A DNA stretch of 33,243 bases from Pseudomonadales bacterium (GCA_030749725.1 JASMJM010000069.1:1-33243), one strand, 5' to 3'; counted from the stretch's first letter, positions 15,957 to 25,880 are shown. Translations and numbers: made by a program. The notes: generated by a model not told the origin, from the letters alone.

Positions 15957-18900
15957 CTAATTGCGGACACGAAGGGTTTTGATCTCAAAAGGAGAGAACG
16001 TCAATTTCACCTGATTGTTCCGAAGCGGTAGTGACCTGCCGTTATCCTCCAGGATATCCACTTCATCCACTTCGCGTATCGAGAAACTGAAATTGATCTT
16101 TGTGGTGCAGTCGATGCCATGAGCTTCATAACATCGCAGGATCATATCTCTGCCGTCTTCCGATTTCTTGACCGTGTCGATAAAGACATTGCTCGCATCC
16201 ACAGTCATCAAGCTGTAGCTGGCTGGCGTCGGGCCGCGCTGAGGCAGTGTCTTTACCGCTCTTGCCGGGACGTTGAATTCATACGCCCGCTGCGGGACTT
16301 GTGCGGCAATGTGATCACGCGGATGGGGCATTAGTGCGTAGCGGAACTCATGCACGTGCATATCGGCGTCCGGATCCGGGCTTTTAGGGCTGCGCAACAG
16401 GTTTAGGCTGATCAGATTGTCGTGAATTCGATGTCCGTATTTACAGTCATTGATGATTGCGACGCCGTAGTTAGGTTGGGAGATATCCGCCCACTTGTGC
16501 GCCACTACTTCAAATCGCGCCATATCCCAACTGGTGTTCATATGTGTCGGCCGGGCCAGATGACCAAACTGGATTTCGTAGTGGGCCTCGGTCGCCCTGA
16601 TGTTGACGGGGAACTCCACGCGTAGCATGTGAGCGGCCTCACGCCAGTCGACGCGGGTATCGAATTCGATCAGTCGGCTGTTGCGCGACAACGAAATCTT
16701 CTGCTCTATCCGGTACCGATCCGCTTCCCACACCTGCAACAGGGTCGAACGCAGCGGTCCCTGTTGCACCACCGTCGAAGCAACCAGCGCCGGGTGGCTG
16801 GGTTTCATTTCCATATAGAAGGCATCGATATCCCAGGCTTCGAAGGCGAGCGGCTGGTCTTCAAATAAACAGAACCGGTTGCCCCTTTTTCCCGCAGCCA
16901 ACACTTCACGCCTTACCGATTTATCGTAGATCCTGTCGAGGCTGCCGTCCCGGGCGAAACGCAGGCGTAACAGATCGTTTTCCATTTGACGGGCTGAAAC
17001 CTCGATATCTGGGGGCGTTGGTGCGCTCGGAGCCGATCTGGTATTTTCGACCAGGATATGGCCCATGGCCGGAACAACCGCCTGGACCAACATACCCCCT
17101 TTTGTGGGTTGGCTCAGCAACTGGACGCCTTCACTATCCCGCCACCTTCTGCTGCGGGACTTTGGAATGTAGACAACCGTCTGTCGATCCCAAGACAGGG
17201 AATTTCGAACCAGCCATGGATTCTGGAAGGCTCTGCTATCCACCGATCTGATCCAGGCTGCATCAGCCTTCACAAGGAGGGCATTGAGGGTCTGCTCAAT
17301 CTGCTCATATTGAAGGTGGGCTTCTGCATACGCCCTGCCAATCGAGGATCCCGGAATAATGTCGTGAAACTGATTGAGCAGAATAGTCTTCCAGACCTTA
17401 TCCAGTAACCTGGCGGGATATCGACGCAATGGCAGGTGACTCCAGGCCAGCTCCGTTTCCCGTGCCAGCAATTCCATCCTACGATTCATCTTTTTGCACA
17501 GGGCCTGGCTCGTGTAGGTTCCCCTGTGGTACTCGAAATAGAGTTCACCGTCCCAGCTGAGCAGGTCCCTGGCTGAGGCCTGCGCCTTGGCAAAGAACTC
17601 CCTGGCGAATTCCATCGTTACCTTGGGTAGATCCTCCAGATCCGCAGCGAGTTGGGCCCACTCGATATGGGTGCGACCAGGTCCGCCGCCGCCGTCGCCG
17701 ATGCCGAACAGACACAGAGCGTGATCAGATCTGTCCGGATCACGATTCTCGGCTTCAAAATTGATGAAGTCGTGGGGTGTACAGGAGACGTTGTAGCCAT
17801 TCCCGGCCAGGAAGTGTGCGAAGATTTCGGTTCCATCCAGTCCTCGCCACTGCATGGTGTGGTGGGGAAAGCGGTTGAATTGGTTCCAGTTGAGTTTATG
17901 GGTCGTGAAGTAGTCTATCCTACTCTTCTTCAGAATCTGCGGCAGTGCAGCGCTGTAGCCGAAAACATCCGGCAGCCAGAGATGATCCACTTCTATGCCA
18001 AATTCCTGCATGAAGAATCTCTTGCCGTGAAGTATCTGCCGAACTAACGATTCACCTGATGGGATGTTACAGTCGCTCTCCACCCACATGCCGCCCTGAA
18101 CTTCCCAGCGACCTGCAGCGACAGCGCTTTTTATCTGACGGTACAGCTTGGGGTAGTGGGTCTTAACGAACTGATACAGCTGTGGCTGGCTGGCGCCAAA
18201 TCTGTAATGGGGATATTCCTCCATCATCCGCAACGCCGTTGCAAAGGTGCGGGCGCATTTGCGAACGGTTTCTCTGAGGGGCCACAACCAGGCAACGTCG
18301 ATATGGGCGTGCCCGATGGCGGACACATGCAGGGCAGAATCCCTGGCGGGCCGCTTCAGTTCATCCTGCAGGCGCCGTCTCGCCTGGTTCATTTGCCCTG
18401 CCGAATATTTACCCAGCATATTACATACATCGTTTAGACAGCGCAGGATTAGCTGCCTGTGCCTGGACGTTGTATGCAATTCCAGCATGGTCAATTCAAG
18501 GAATCGATATTCATGATACAGGTGCCAGGCGGTTTCGTTGAATTCCACCACTTCCGCCTGTCGTAAGTGACAGGCCCGGTTACCGCCCAGTAGTTGATTG
18601 GCACCGGCATCGATGAAGATCGATATGTCCTCGCCACCGCGACATGGCCGGTACAGTTTGATCTCTTTCTTTGGCCCCAGCAGACCACTTTGGCGGTCGT
18701 CGTGCCTTGCTGTTAAGCCCTGCCAGGGATTGCCGCCTTGGTCGAATACACAGCCTTCCCCCTGCAGATCCACCAGTGCCACGACTGACTGGCCGCGCAT
18801 GCTGAGCGGAACCTGGCCCGACAGGTGGAACCAGGCACAGCTGAAGTTACTGCCCCATTCCTGCTCCATGGCGATGGGCTGAAATCGTCTTCCCTGCGCC

Positions 18901-19034
18901 TCCTTAAAGGTGAGTGGCTCCTCCGAAGGGTGGTAGCTGGCGGACAGGGGGTGCGGGCTGCGGTAAATCGTATCGCGTATGCGACGCCCGGCCTGGGCTA
19001 TGCGACTCTCGGTGAGTTGTTGATGCTTCAGCAT
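15957..19034 (-). CDS. Alpha-mannosidase, glycoside hydrolase family 38
   Basis: Hydrolyses alpha-mannosides with retention, using a zinc ion. At 1025 residues it matches the long bacterial/class II-like GH38 proteins. An N-terminal beta domain (about 1-230) precedes the catalytic domain. GHAHIDVAWLWP supplies zinc ligands His244 and Asp246, and WLPDVFGYSAALPQ carries the nucleophile Asp356. QFHDIIPGSS contains a further conserved His. GIGDGGGGP is another conserved loop. The remaining 400 residues are the beta-sandwich domains. No signal peptide, so cytoplasmic: it probably degrades imported or internal mannosyl compounds such as mannosylglycerate or mannan oligomers. It lies 30 bases after sppA on the same strand; the pairing may be accidental. 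A GGA-type ribosome binding site is weak. Confidence 0.92.
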   Translation of the reverse strand: MLKHQQLTESRIAQAGRRIRDTIYRSPHPLSASYHPSEEPLTFKEAQGRRFQPIAMEQEWGSNFSCAWFHLSGQVPLSMRGQSVVALVDLQGEGCVFDQGGNPWQGLTARHDDRQSGLLGPKKEIKLYRPCRGGEDISIFIDAGANQLLGGNRACHLRQAEVVEFNETAWHLYHEYRFLELTMLELHTTSRHRQLILRCLNDVCNMLGKYSAGQMNQARRRLQDELKRPARDSALHVSAIGHAHIDVAWLWPLRETVRKCARTFATALRMMEEYPHYRFGASQPQLYQFVKTHYPKLYRQIKSAVAAGRWEVQGGMWVESDCNIPSGESLVRQILHGKRFFMQEFGIEVDHLWLPDVFGYSAALPQILKKSRIDYFTTHKLNWNQFNRFPHHTMQWRGLDGTEIFAHFLAGNGYNVSCTPHDFINFEAENRDPDRSDHALCLFGIGDGGGGPGRTHIEWAQLAADLEDLPKVTMEFAREFFAKAQASARDLLSWDGELYFEYHRGTYTSQALCKKMNRRMELLARETELAWSHLPLRRYPARLLDKVWKTILLNQFHDIIPGSSIGRAYAEAHLQYEQIEQTLNALLVKADAAWIRSVDSRAFQNPWLVRNSLSWDRQTVVYIPKSRSRRWRDSEGVQLLSQPTKGGMLVQAVVPAMGHILVENTRSAPSAPTPPDIEVSARQMENDLLRLRFARDGSLDRIYDKSVRREVLAAGKRGNRFCLFEDQPLAFEAWDIDAFYMEMKPSHPALVASTVVQQGPLRSTLLQVWEADRYRIEQKISLSRNSRLIEFDTRVDWREAAHMLRVEFPVNIRATEAHYEIQFGHLARPTHMNTSWDMARFEVVAHKWADISQPNYGVAIINDCKYGHRIHDNLISLNLLRSPKSPDPDADMHVHEFRYALMPHPRDHIAAQVPQRAYEFNVPARAVKTLPQRGPTPASYSLMTVDASNVFIDTVKKSEDGRDMILRCYEAHGIDCTTKINFSFSIREVDEVDILEDNGRSLPLRNNQVKLTFSPFEIKTLRVRN

Positions 19035-19064
19035 GTGGCAAGGTCCGAAGGCATGGAAGCTGAA

Positions 19065-20882
19065 TCAGAACACCAGGCAGGTCAGGCACTGCAGATAAAG
19101 ACCGTGAGGATCGTTCATCCTGGCGAGTTGTCTGATATCGTCCAACATCGGAATCGATACCGCTGAACCGGTCCGTTCGCCGATGATATTCAAACTGCTC
19201 TGTAGCATTTGAGAAATAATCTGCTCTCTGGCAGTCAGCGGCTTCTGCAGATAGATCACTTCGAATTCATCCAGTCCTGCCAGTTCAGCGGAAACCTGGA
19301 TGGCCTCCTTAAGATCGCCGATCTGATCGACCAGTCCCAATTCGAGCGCCGTCTTGCCGGACCAGACCCGTCCCTGGGCAATCGCGTCGACTGCGTCGGG
19401 CGTCATGTTGCGCCCGTCCGCGACGATATTGATGAATTTGCGGTAACCGTATTCGATGGATTGCTGCATGGTTCTCTGCAGCATAGGATGCAGCGGCCGG
19501 AAGGGATCCATGGCACCGCTAAAGGCGGTGGTGCCGACGCCATCCGAGTGAATACCGAGTTCGTCCAGACTCTGTTCGAAGGTTGGCAGCAGGCCGAAGA
19601 TGCCGATCGATCCGGTTATGGTTGTGTTGGCTGCCAGGATGCGATCTGCCCCTGCCGATATCCAGTAGCCACCGGATGCGGCGACACCGCCCATGGAGAC
19701 CACCACCGGTTTGCCCGCCTGCTGGGTCGTTGCCAGTTCATAACGGATCATCTCCGCCGCGAAGGCACTGCCGCCGCCAGTGTCGACTCTCATGACGACA
19801 GCCTTCACGGTATCGTCATTTCTTGCCTGCCTGATGAGCTTGGCGGTCGACTCACCCCCGATTGTCCCTTGCGGCTGATCACCATCCAGGATTATACCCT
19901 TGGCGACGATGACGGCGACCTTGTCGCTGGCTGGATTTGGTAGGAGCAGCGGCGGTCGGACATCGGCGAGGTAGCTTCTAAAGCCGATGCTGCTGAAACC
20001 GGAGCCCTGCTTGCCGACGAGTTCGGTCAGTTCATCGATCCACTCCTGTCGGGATTTCAATTCATCCACTAAGCCCTGGGTCAGCACCAATTGAGTTACG
20101 TCGTTGGCAGCTTCCCTGAGCAGCAGATCATACTGATTGTTGTAGCGATCGAAACTTTCCGCCGTGATACTTCGCAGCCCGGTTACGTCGTCGCGGTACT
20201 CGTCCCAGAGGATGCCCAACAGTTCACTGTTTGCTTGCTTTGCCTCATCCGACATGCTGTCACGGGTAAATGGTTCGACGAATGATTTGTAGGTGCCCAC
20301 TTTGAATGTGTGGATCTGAATCTTCAGCTTGTCGAGTGCACTCTTGTAGAAGGTGGGATAGCTGCCGAATCCCTGCAACAGTACACCGAAAGCACCGAAG
20401 CTGAGTCTGCTGAGATAGAGATGATCAGCGTGAGCGGCCAGATAATACTGGCTTTGATCGTAACTGGCAGCGAAGGTATAGATTTCCTTGCCTGATTCCT
20501 TGAAGGCAGTAAGCGCTTTCCCGATCTCCTGAAGATTACTGAGAGCAGCGCCTTGTAGACTCTGAAGATCGAGGACCATCAGCTTGATTCGGGCGTCCTC
20601 CTTGCCCTGTTCAATGGCGTCCAGAACGTCTTTCACCAACGTTTCGTTCTCTTGGTTGCTGTAGCCGGACAGGAGTTGATTGATGGGATCGATCGCCGTC
20701 TTCTGTTCGACCAGTATCCCACTCGGGTTCAGGATTAGGGCCGCACTGTCGGGAACGCCTTCGTCCTTGCCAGTCAACGCCACTATCAGTAGCACCACGA
20801 CAAGCGTGAGGAAAAGAAGATTTCCGACGATCTGCTTGGCAACTGTGATGCTCTGCCAGATAACTTTCAGAATTTTTCCCAT
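19065..20882 (-). CDS. sppA: Signal peptide peptidase SppA, 67-kDa type
   Basis: Inner-membrane serine protease that degrades cleaved signal peptides. About 605 residues, with two SppA/ClpP-fold repeats as in the E. coli long form. An N-terminal anchor runs through LLFLTLVVVLLIVALTG (about residues 22-38). The catalytic Lys is Lys199 in VGTYKSFVEPF in the first repeat, and the nucleophile is Ser403 in VAASGGYWIS in the second. VMRVDTGGGS and ITGSIGIFG are also typical. I take ATG 20882, with AGGGG 8 bases upstream; a GTG at 20891 adds three residues. A HAD hydrolase lies 93 bases upstream and the mannosidase 30 bases downstream on the same strand, so a three-gene operon is possible. Confidence 0.95.
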   Translation of the reverse strand: MGKILKVIWQSITVAKQIVGNLLFLTLVVVLLIVALTGKDEGVPDSAALILNPSGILVEQKTAIDPINQLLSGYSNQENETLVKDVLDAIEQGKEDARIKLMVLDLQSLQGAALSNLQEIGKALTAFKESGKEIYTFAASYDQSQYYLAAHADHLYLSRLSFGAFGVLLQGFGSYPTFYKSALDKLKIQIHTFKVGTYKSFVEPFTRDSMSDEAKQANSELLGILWDEYRDDVTGLRSITAESFDRYNNQYDLLLREAANDVTQLVLTQGLVDELKSRQEWIDELTELVGKQGSGFSSIGFRSYLADVRPPLLLPNPASDKVAVIVAKGIILDGDQPQGTIGGESTAKLIRQARNDDTVKAVVMRVDTGGGSAFAAEMIRYELATTQQAGKPVVVSMGGVAASGGYWISAGADRILAANTTITGSIGIFGLLPTFEQSLDELGIHSDGVGTTAFSGAMDPFRPLHPMLQRTMQQSIEYGYRKFINIVADGRNMTPDAVDAIAQGRVWSGKTALELGLVDQIGDLKEAIQVSAELAGLDEFEVIYLQKPLTAREQIISQMLQSSLNIIGERTGSAVSIPMLDDIRQLARMNDPHGLYLQCLTCLVF

Positions 20883-20975
20883 AGTGGCCACCCCTTTGCA
20901 GAAGTGAATCCTATCATAGTTGCCCTGCGCTGGATCGCGTCGACAGGAGATGGATCTCCGGCAGCACCGACCACT

Positions 20976-21581
20976 TCACGGGAATATTCCCTCGGCCTGC
21001 AGATGCGTCTTTACGCCGTCGCAGGCGATGGTCTTCAGTGCCCTCAATCCAGCTGCTCGCGCGCCATCAACATTCAGTTGGTTGTCATCGAAGAAAAGGA
21101 TTTTGGAGGGATCGATGGCCAATTCCGTGGTTACATGCTCGAAGACCGTCCGGTCTGGTTTCAGCATTCCGGTTAGATGGGATGGGAAGCTGTGATGAAA
21201 CTGCTGCATCAGGTCCGACTCCTCGCAGAAACGATTCCAGTGTAATTCGTTGGTATTGGACAGACACGCCACGGTGTAGGAGCTCCGCAACATGCTGAGC
21301 AACTCCACGGCGCCGCTAAAGGGTAGCTTAGGCCAATGGGTGAACGCCTGGATAAATTCTTCTGCAGTGACCGGCAGACTGAACTCGCCCACCATGCCGA
21401 GGGCGAACTCCATTGGACTGCACTCACCTGCTTCAAATCTCCGCACGGTGGCAGAAGACAACCATCGCTGCCAAATAGCCTCCTCAGAAGACTCGCCCGC
21501 CCAGTCAAGCATGGTCGGCACGCCGCTGAGTTCAATCAATACACCACCGAGGTCGAACAGCAGGACTTCGATCTTGTTCAT
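20976..21581 (-). CDS. HAD-superfamily hydrolase, subfamily IA (YihX-like)
   Basis: A 201-residue predicted phosphatase. Motif I is VLLFDLGGVLIEL (second Asp of DxD replaced by Gly, as in the YihX group and in the other HAD gene of this window). Motif II is VACLSNTNELHW; this SNTN segment is typical of YihX-like alpha-D-glucose-1-phosphate phosphatases. Motif III Lys is in GMLKPDRTVFEHV, and motif IV is ILFFDDNQLNVDGARAAG. The cap is small and helical. It could act on a sugar phosphate or pyridoxal phosphate; sequence does not settle it. GGGA lies just before ATG 21581. It is the first gene of the minus-strand run HAD-sppA-mannosidase. Confidence 0.85.
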   Translation of the reverse strand: MNKIEVLLFDLGGVLIELSGVPTMLDWAGESSEEAIWQRWLSSATVRRFEAGECSPMEFALGMVGEFSLPVTAEEFIQAFTHWPKLPFSGAVELLSMLRSSYTVACLSNTNELHWNRFCEESDLMQQFHHSFPSHLTGMLKPDRTVFEHVTTELAIDPSKILFFDDNQLNVDGARAAGLRALKTIACDGVKTHLQAEGIFP

Positions 21582-21856
21582 TCCCGTCTACCGGTCCAAA
21601 TGCAGATGGCATCATACCAGACTGCCGTAGCAACGTTCGGCTCCAGGGGGTACCTTCAAGGAAACTGCCGTGAGAGTGATTCATGGATCGTAAAATGGTA
21701 CCGTTACGTTGCTGCTATGCCGGGCGTCGGTACCGATTCGGGACCGGTTCGGGACCTGGTGGTTCGCTGATCGCTGTGCCTCGCATTCGGTGCCCCGCAA
21801 TCGGTGCTCCGCATTCCGGATATCACTTGCACAAACTGAATCAAACAGAGGAAAGC

Positions 21857-23491
21857 ATGAATTCTGCCAATATCTACAATACAAATCTGGACAGGAATCG
21901 AGCCAACTACGAACCCCTGTCTCCCCTCAGCTTTATCAAGAGGTCGGCCACCCTCTACCCCGACTTTCCCGCCATCATTCATGGCGACATGCAACGTTCC
22001 TGGTCTGAGATGTACGTTCGCTGCGTCCGCCTGGCATCAGCTTTGAGGGGTTGTGGAGTGGCGGACAGCGATACGGTCGCTGTAATGCTGCCCAATATAC
22101 CGGCCATGTTTGAAGTGCATTTCGGAGTAGCCATGGCTGGGGCCGTGCTCAACGCCATCAATACTCGTCTTGATGCAGCGACAGTGGCATTCATCCTGGA
22201 CCATGCGGAAGCCAAGGTGTTGCTGACCGATCGCGAATTCAGCGGAGTGGTCAAGGAGGCGCTGGCGCGACTCGAACGGGAGATCCTGGTGATCGACGTG
22301 GCCGATCCCCTCTTTGACGAGGGTGAATTCCTGGGCGAGATAGAGTATGAGGATTTCCTGGCCCAGGGGGAGGAGCAGGAGCCTTGGCAAATGCCAGCAG
22401 ATGAGTGGGACGCCATCTCACTCAATTACACGTCCGGGACCACCGGCAATCCCAAAGGCGTGATCTACCACCATAGGGGAGCCTATCTGAATGCGATCAA
22501 CATGGCGTTCACCTGGGATATGGGGCACCACCCAGTCTATCTGTGGACGCTGCCCATGTTTCACTGCAATGGTTGGTGTTTTCCCTGGTCGGTGGCGGCT
22601 ACGGTCGGCACCACTGTGTGCCTGCGTCATGTGCGTGCCGACGCGATCTTCGAGTCCATCAAGAAGAACCGGGTAACCCATTTCTGTGGCGCTCCCATCG
22701 TCCTCAATACCCTCAACAATGCCGCGGATGAATTGAAAGCCGGAATTGACCACAAAGTGAATGTAATGACGGCTGGCGCAGCACCACCGGCAGCAGTCAT
22801 CGAAGGGATGGAGCAACTGGGGTTCGAAGTGACCCATGTCTATGGTCTGACTGAAACGTACGGTCCGATGGTGGTTTCCGCCTGGCAGAGCCAGTGGGAT
22901 ACGCTGCCCCTTGAGGAGAGATGTACTCTCAAGGCACGCCAGGGAGTTCCGTGTGAGCTATCGGAAGACATGATGGTGGCAGATGCCCTTAGTCTGCAGC
23001 CGGTGCCCTGGGATGGCGAGAGCCTGGGAGAGATTTTTTTGCGCGGTAACGTCGTCATGAAGGGGTATCTGAAGAATCCGAAGGCTACCGAGGAAGCGTT
23101 CAAAGGAGGCTGGTTCCATTCAGGAGATATCGCGGTACGGCATCCGGATGGTTACGTCCAGATCAAGGATCGTTCCAAAGATGTTATTATCAGTGGCGGC
23201 GAAAATATCTCCAGTATCGAGGTGGAGGATGTTCTCTATCGACATCCCGCGATACTGGAAGCGGCGGTGGTCGCGAAGTCCGACCCGAAGTGGGGTGAGC
23301 ATCCTTGTGCATTCGTCACCGTCAAGGAGGGGCGCGATCTGTCCGTGGATGAGGTGATCGAATTCTGCCGCGAGAATCTGGCCCGTTTTAAGATCCCCAG
23401 AACAGTCATCTTCGGGCCGTTGGTAAAGACCTCTACAGGCAAGGTGCAGAAGTTTATTCTGAGAGAACGAGCTGAGGCATATGAAGGTTAG
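21857..23491 (+). CDS. Acyl-CoA ligase (ANL superfamily, DmdB-like group)
   Basis: Activates a carboxylic acid to its CoA thioester via an acyl-AMP intermediate. 544 residues. The AMP-binding P-loop is YTSGTTGNPKG at 191-201. VYGLTETYGP is the A5-type motif, and HSGDIAVRHPDGYVQIKDR the A7-A8 region. The A10 lysine is Lys529 in STGKVQKF. The stretch around HPVYLWTLPMFHCNGWCFPW resembles the group containing methylmercaptopropionyl-CoA ligase DmdB and medium-chain ligases, but substrate cannot be assigned. I start at ATG 21857 because AGAGGA is well placed and the protein then begins as relatives do; the open frame runs further upstream. It is 22 bases before the first dehydrogenase gene, so it likely feeds the dehydrogenase pair. 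Confidence 0.92.
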   Translation: MNSANIYNTNLDRNRANYEPLSPLSFIKRSATLYPDFPAIIHGDMQRSWSEMYVRCVRLASALRGCGVADSDTVAVMLPNIPAMFEVHFGVAMAGAVLNAINTRLDAATVAFILDHAEAKVLLTDREFSGVVKEALARLEREILVIDVADPLFDEGEFLGEIEYEDFLAQGEEQEPWQMPADEWDAISLNYTSGTTGNPKGVIYHHRGAYLNAINMAFTWDMGHHPVYLWTLPMFHCNGWCFPWSVAATVGTTVCLRHVRADAIFESIKKNRVTHFCGAPIVLNTLNNAADELKAGIDHKVNVMTAGAAPPAAVIEGMEQLGFEVTHVYGLTETYGPMVVSAWQSQWDTLPLEERCTLKARQGVPCELSEDMMVADALSLQPVPWDGESLGEIFLRGNVVMKGYLKNPKATEEAFKGGWFHSGDIAVRHPDGYVQIKDRSKDVIISGGENISSIEVEDVLYRHPAILEAAVVAKSDPKWGEHPCAFVTVKEGRDLSVDEVIEFCRENLARFKIPRTVIFGPLVKTSTGKVQKFILRERAEAYEG

Positions 23492-23513
23492 CAAACCATT
23501 GGAGTGACACACC

Positions 23514-24629
23514 ATGAACTTTGAATTTTCCAGTGAACAGAATCTACTGCGGGACCAGGCCAAGAGCTTCCTGGCAGATAAGTCCCCGTTGCGGGTGGCC
23601 AGGCAGGTTTTGGAGGGAGAGAGCTCACATGACGCTGAACTGTGGCGCAGCATCGCCGCCATGGGCTGGACAGCTACAACCATCCCGGAGAAATATCACG
23701 GCCTCGGATTGGGTCAGCTGGAACTCTGCGTGATCGCAGAGGAACTGGGTCGTGCCCTCTCCCCTGTGCCCTTCTCCTCGTCGGTCTATATGGCCACGGA
23801 AGCACTGCTACTGGGTGGCTCCGAAGCACAGAAGGAGGCCTTGCTCGGAAAACTGGCACAGGGCGAAGCGATCGGTTGCATGGCCCTGGCTGAACAGGCG
23901 GGGTCACTGAGTCCAAACAGTATCCAGTCTACCGTGTCGACAGGAAAGCTCACCGGAACCAAGTTGATGGTCGCCGATGGTGATTTGGCCGACTTTGCAG
24001 TGGTGCTGGCAAAGTCCGGGGATGACTGCTCTCTCTACCTAGTGGACCTTAACGGAGACGGCGTTGAGCGTGAGACCGTCGCAACCATGGATCCAAGCCG
24101 CTCCCATGCGCGGATAAGTTTTACCGCTGCCGAAGCGGACCTGTTAGGCACGGCCGGAGATGGATTCCAACTACTTGCCGGGGTTCTCGATCATGCCGCC
24201 GTTTTGTACGCCTTCGAGCAGGTGGCAGGCGCCGAAGCCTGTCTGGATATGGCTAAGGAATACGCACTGCAAAGGTATGCATTTGGACGTCCAATCGCCA
24301 GTTACCAGGCACTCAAACACAGAATGGCACAGATGTATGTCGCTTGCGTACTGGCTAGATCCAACTGCTATTACGGTGCCTGGGCTTTGAGCACTCGCGC
24401 CGCTGAGTTGCCCGTCGCGGCCGCAACCGCACGAGTGAGTGCCACTCAGGCATTCAAGATGTGTGCTGAGGAGAATATTCAAATACATGGTGGCATGGGG
24501 TTCACCTGGGAGTTCGACTGCCATCTCTATTACCGGCGTCACAAGCTGCTGGCGGTGAACATTGGCAGTGAATCCTTCTGGAAAGATCGGTTGATCACTC
24601 GTATAGAGGCGCAAAAGGCGGCTGCATAG
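23514..24629 (+). CDS. Acyl-CoA dehydrogenase, smaller subunit of a probable heteromeric pair
   Basis: FAD-dependent alpha,beta-desaturation of an acyl-CoA. 371 residues with the usual order: N-terminal helices (residues 1-110), a beta domain and C-terminal helices. RYAFGRPIASYQALKHRMAQM is the family motif, and IQIHGGMGFTWEFDCHLYYRR is close to the FAD-binding QxxGG(x)G region. At the C-terminal position where many members have the catalytic Glu (IYEGT), this protein has NIGS, so it lacks that base. This and its size fit the smaller subunit of alpha2beta2 dehydrogenases acting on bulky substrates, such as the mycobacterial FadE26/FadE27 type. GGAG lies 9 bases before the ATG. It precedes a 404-residue partner by 36 bases. 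Family is certain; heteromery is inferred. Confidence 0.93.
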   Translation: MNFEFSSEQNLLRDQAKSFLADKSPLRVARQVLEGESSHDAELWRSIAAMGWTATTIPEKYHGLGLGQLELCVIAEELGRALSPVPFSSSVYMATEALLLGGSEAQKEALLGKLAQGEAIGCMALAEQAGSLSPNSIQSTVSTGKLTGTKLMVADGDLADFAVVLAKSGDDCSLYLVDLNGDGVERETVATMDPSRSHARISFTAAEADLLGTAGDGFQLLAGVLDHAAVLYAFEQVAGAEACLDMAKEYALQRYAFGRPIASYQALKHRMAQMYVACVLARSNCYYGAWALSTRAAELPVAAATARVSATQAFKMCAEENIQIHGGMGFTWEFDCHLYYRRHKLLAVNIGSESFWKDRLITRIEAQKAAA

Positions 24630-24665
24630 CTGCCCGTCCCCAACAGAATCAGAAAGGAGCAAGTC

Positions 24666-25880
24666 ATGGACTTTAACGATACTCAACAAGAAGCGGATTT
24701 TCGACAGGAAGCGCGACGGTGGCTGGAGGAAAACGCCCCGAAGATGGCAGATGTAAAGGCCACTGATCCGATTGAAAGGGCGCAGGCGTGGCAGATGATG
24801 AAGTACCAGGCAGGCTGGGCGTGTCTGCGTTGGCCGAAGGAATACGGGGGAAGGGGTGCGAGTGCGGTGGAATCGTCCATATTTTCTGAGGAGGAGGGGC
24901 GCGTTAGCGTTCCTGTCGGGGCTTTCACCATAGGTCAGGGAATGGCGGCACCCACTATGATGCAATACGCATCGGAGGAGCAGAAGAAGCAATACCTGCC
25001 TCGGCTGGCGAGTGGCGAGGATATCTGGTGCCAGTTATTCAGCGAACCGGCAGGCGGGTCGGACCTGGCAGCCCTGACAACCCGATCCGTAAGGGACGGC
25101 GATGACTGGGTGATCAACGGCCAGAAGATCTGGACCTCAGGTGCTCACTACAGTGACTACGGCATCATGGTTACCCGCAGCGATCCCACCGTACCCAAGC
25201 ACAAAGGGCTCACCTATTTCTTCCTGGATATGAAATCGGCGGGCATCGAGATCAAGCCTATCAAGCAGATCAGTGGCGATTCCAATTTCAACGAAGTGTA
25301 CTTCACCGATGTACGGATCCCGGACTCCCAACGACTGGGTAAAGTGGGAGAGGGCTGGGCCGTCTCCATGACCACGTTGATGAATGAAAGGGCAGCCATT
25401 GCCGGCGGCGGCCCTGGTCTGCTTTCCTTCGAGGGTGCCTACGCGTTGGCTTCGGAGCTGCAGATCGACGACGCGCCCGCCACACAAGACCGCGCCGTGC
25501 GCAATCAACTGGCGGACTGGTATTGCAAGGAGAGCGGCCTGAAATACACGTTTGCCAGAACCCAATCGGCTCTCTCCAGAGGCGACACCCCCGGACCGGA
25601 AAACTCCATTGGCAAGTTGGTGAGCGCAAAGAAATCCCAGGAGATAGCATCTTTTTGCATCGATCTGATGGAGATGGTGGGCGCTTCCCTGAGTCCCGAG
25701 GCGGGTCCGTATGGCGGCCAATTCCAAAACGCATATATGGGTTCCCCCGGCGGTAGGATTGCCGGTGGCAGCGATGAAATCATGATGAATATAATCGCTG
25801 AGCGGGTGCTGGGGCTGCCACAGGATATCAGAGTGGATAAGGAAGTTCCGTTCAACGAGATCCCAACGGGAAACAAATAG
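24666..25880 (+). CDS. Acyl-CoA dehydrogenase, larger subunit of a probable heteromeric pair
   Basis: FAD-dependent acyl-CoA desaturation. 404 residues. The flavin/substrate motifs WCQLFSEPAGGSDLAALTT and WVINGQKIWTSGAHYSDYG are clear. The C-terminal motif is GRIAGGSDEIMMNIIAERVLGLP. The residue aligned with the classical Glu of YEGT is Gly, so the base must lie elsewhere, as in isovaleryl- and steroid-type members. The FadE26/FadE27 sizes in M. tuberculosis (about 400 and 372 residues) match this pair closely, and there a FadD gene is adjacent, as here. AAAGGAG is well placed before ATG 24666. A GNAT gene follows. A role in desaturating a branched, isoprenoid or steroid-like acyl-CoA is plausible but not proven; aromatic or ordinary fatty acyl substrates are possible. 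Confidence 0.93.
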   Translation: MDFNDTQQEADFRQEARRWLEENAPKMADVKATDPIERAQAWQMMKYQAGWACLRWPKEYGGRGASAVESSIFSEEEGRVSVPVGAFTIGQGMAAPTMMQYASEEQKKQYLPRLASGEDIWCQLFSEPAGGSDLAALTTRSVRDGDDWVINGQKIWTSGAHYSDYGIMVTRSDPTVPKHKGLTYFFLDMKSAGIEIKPIKQISGDSNFNEVYFTDVRIPDSQRLGKVGEGWAVSMTTLMNERAAIAGGGPGLLSFEGAYALASELQIDDAPATQDRAVRNQLADWYCKESGLKYTFARTQSALSRGDTPGPENSIGKLVSAKKSQEIASFCIDLMEMVGASLSPEAGPYGGQFQNAYMGSPGGRIAGGSDEIMMNIIAERVLGLPQDIRVDKEVPFNEIPTGNK

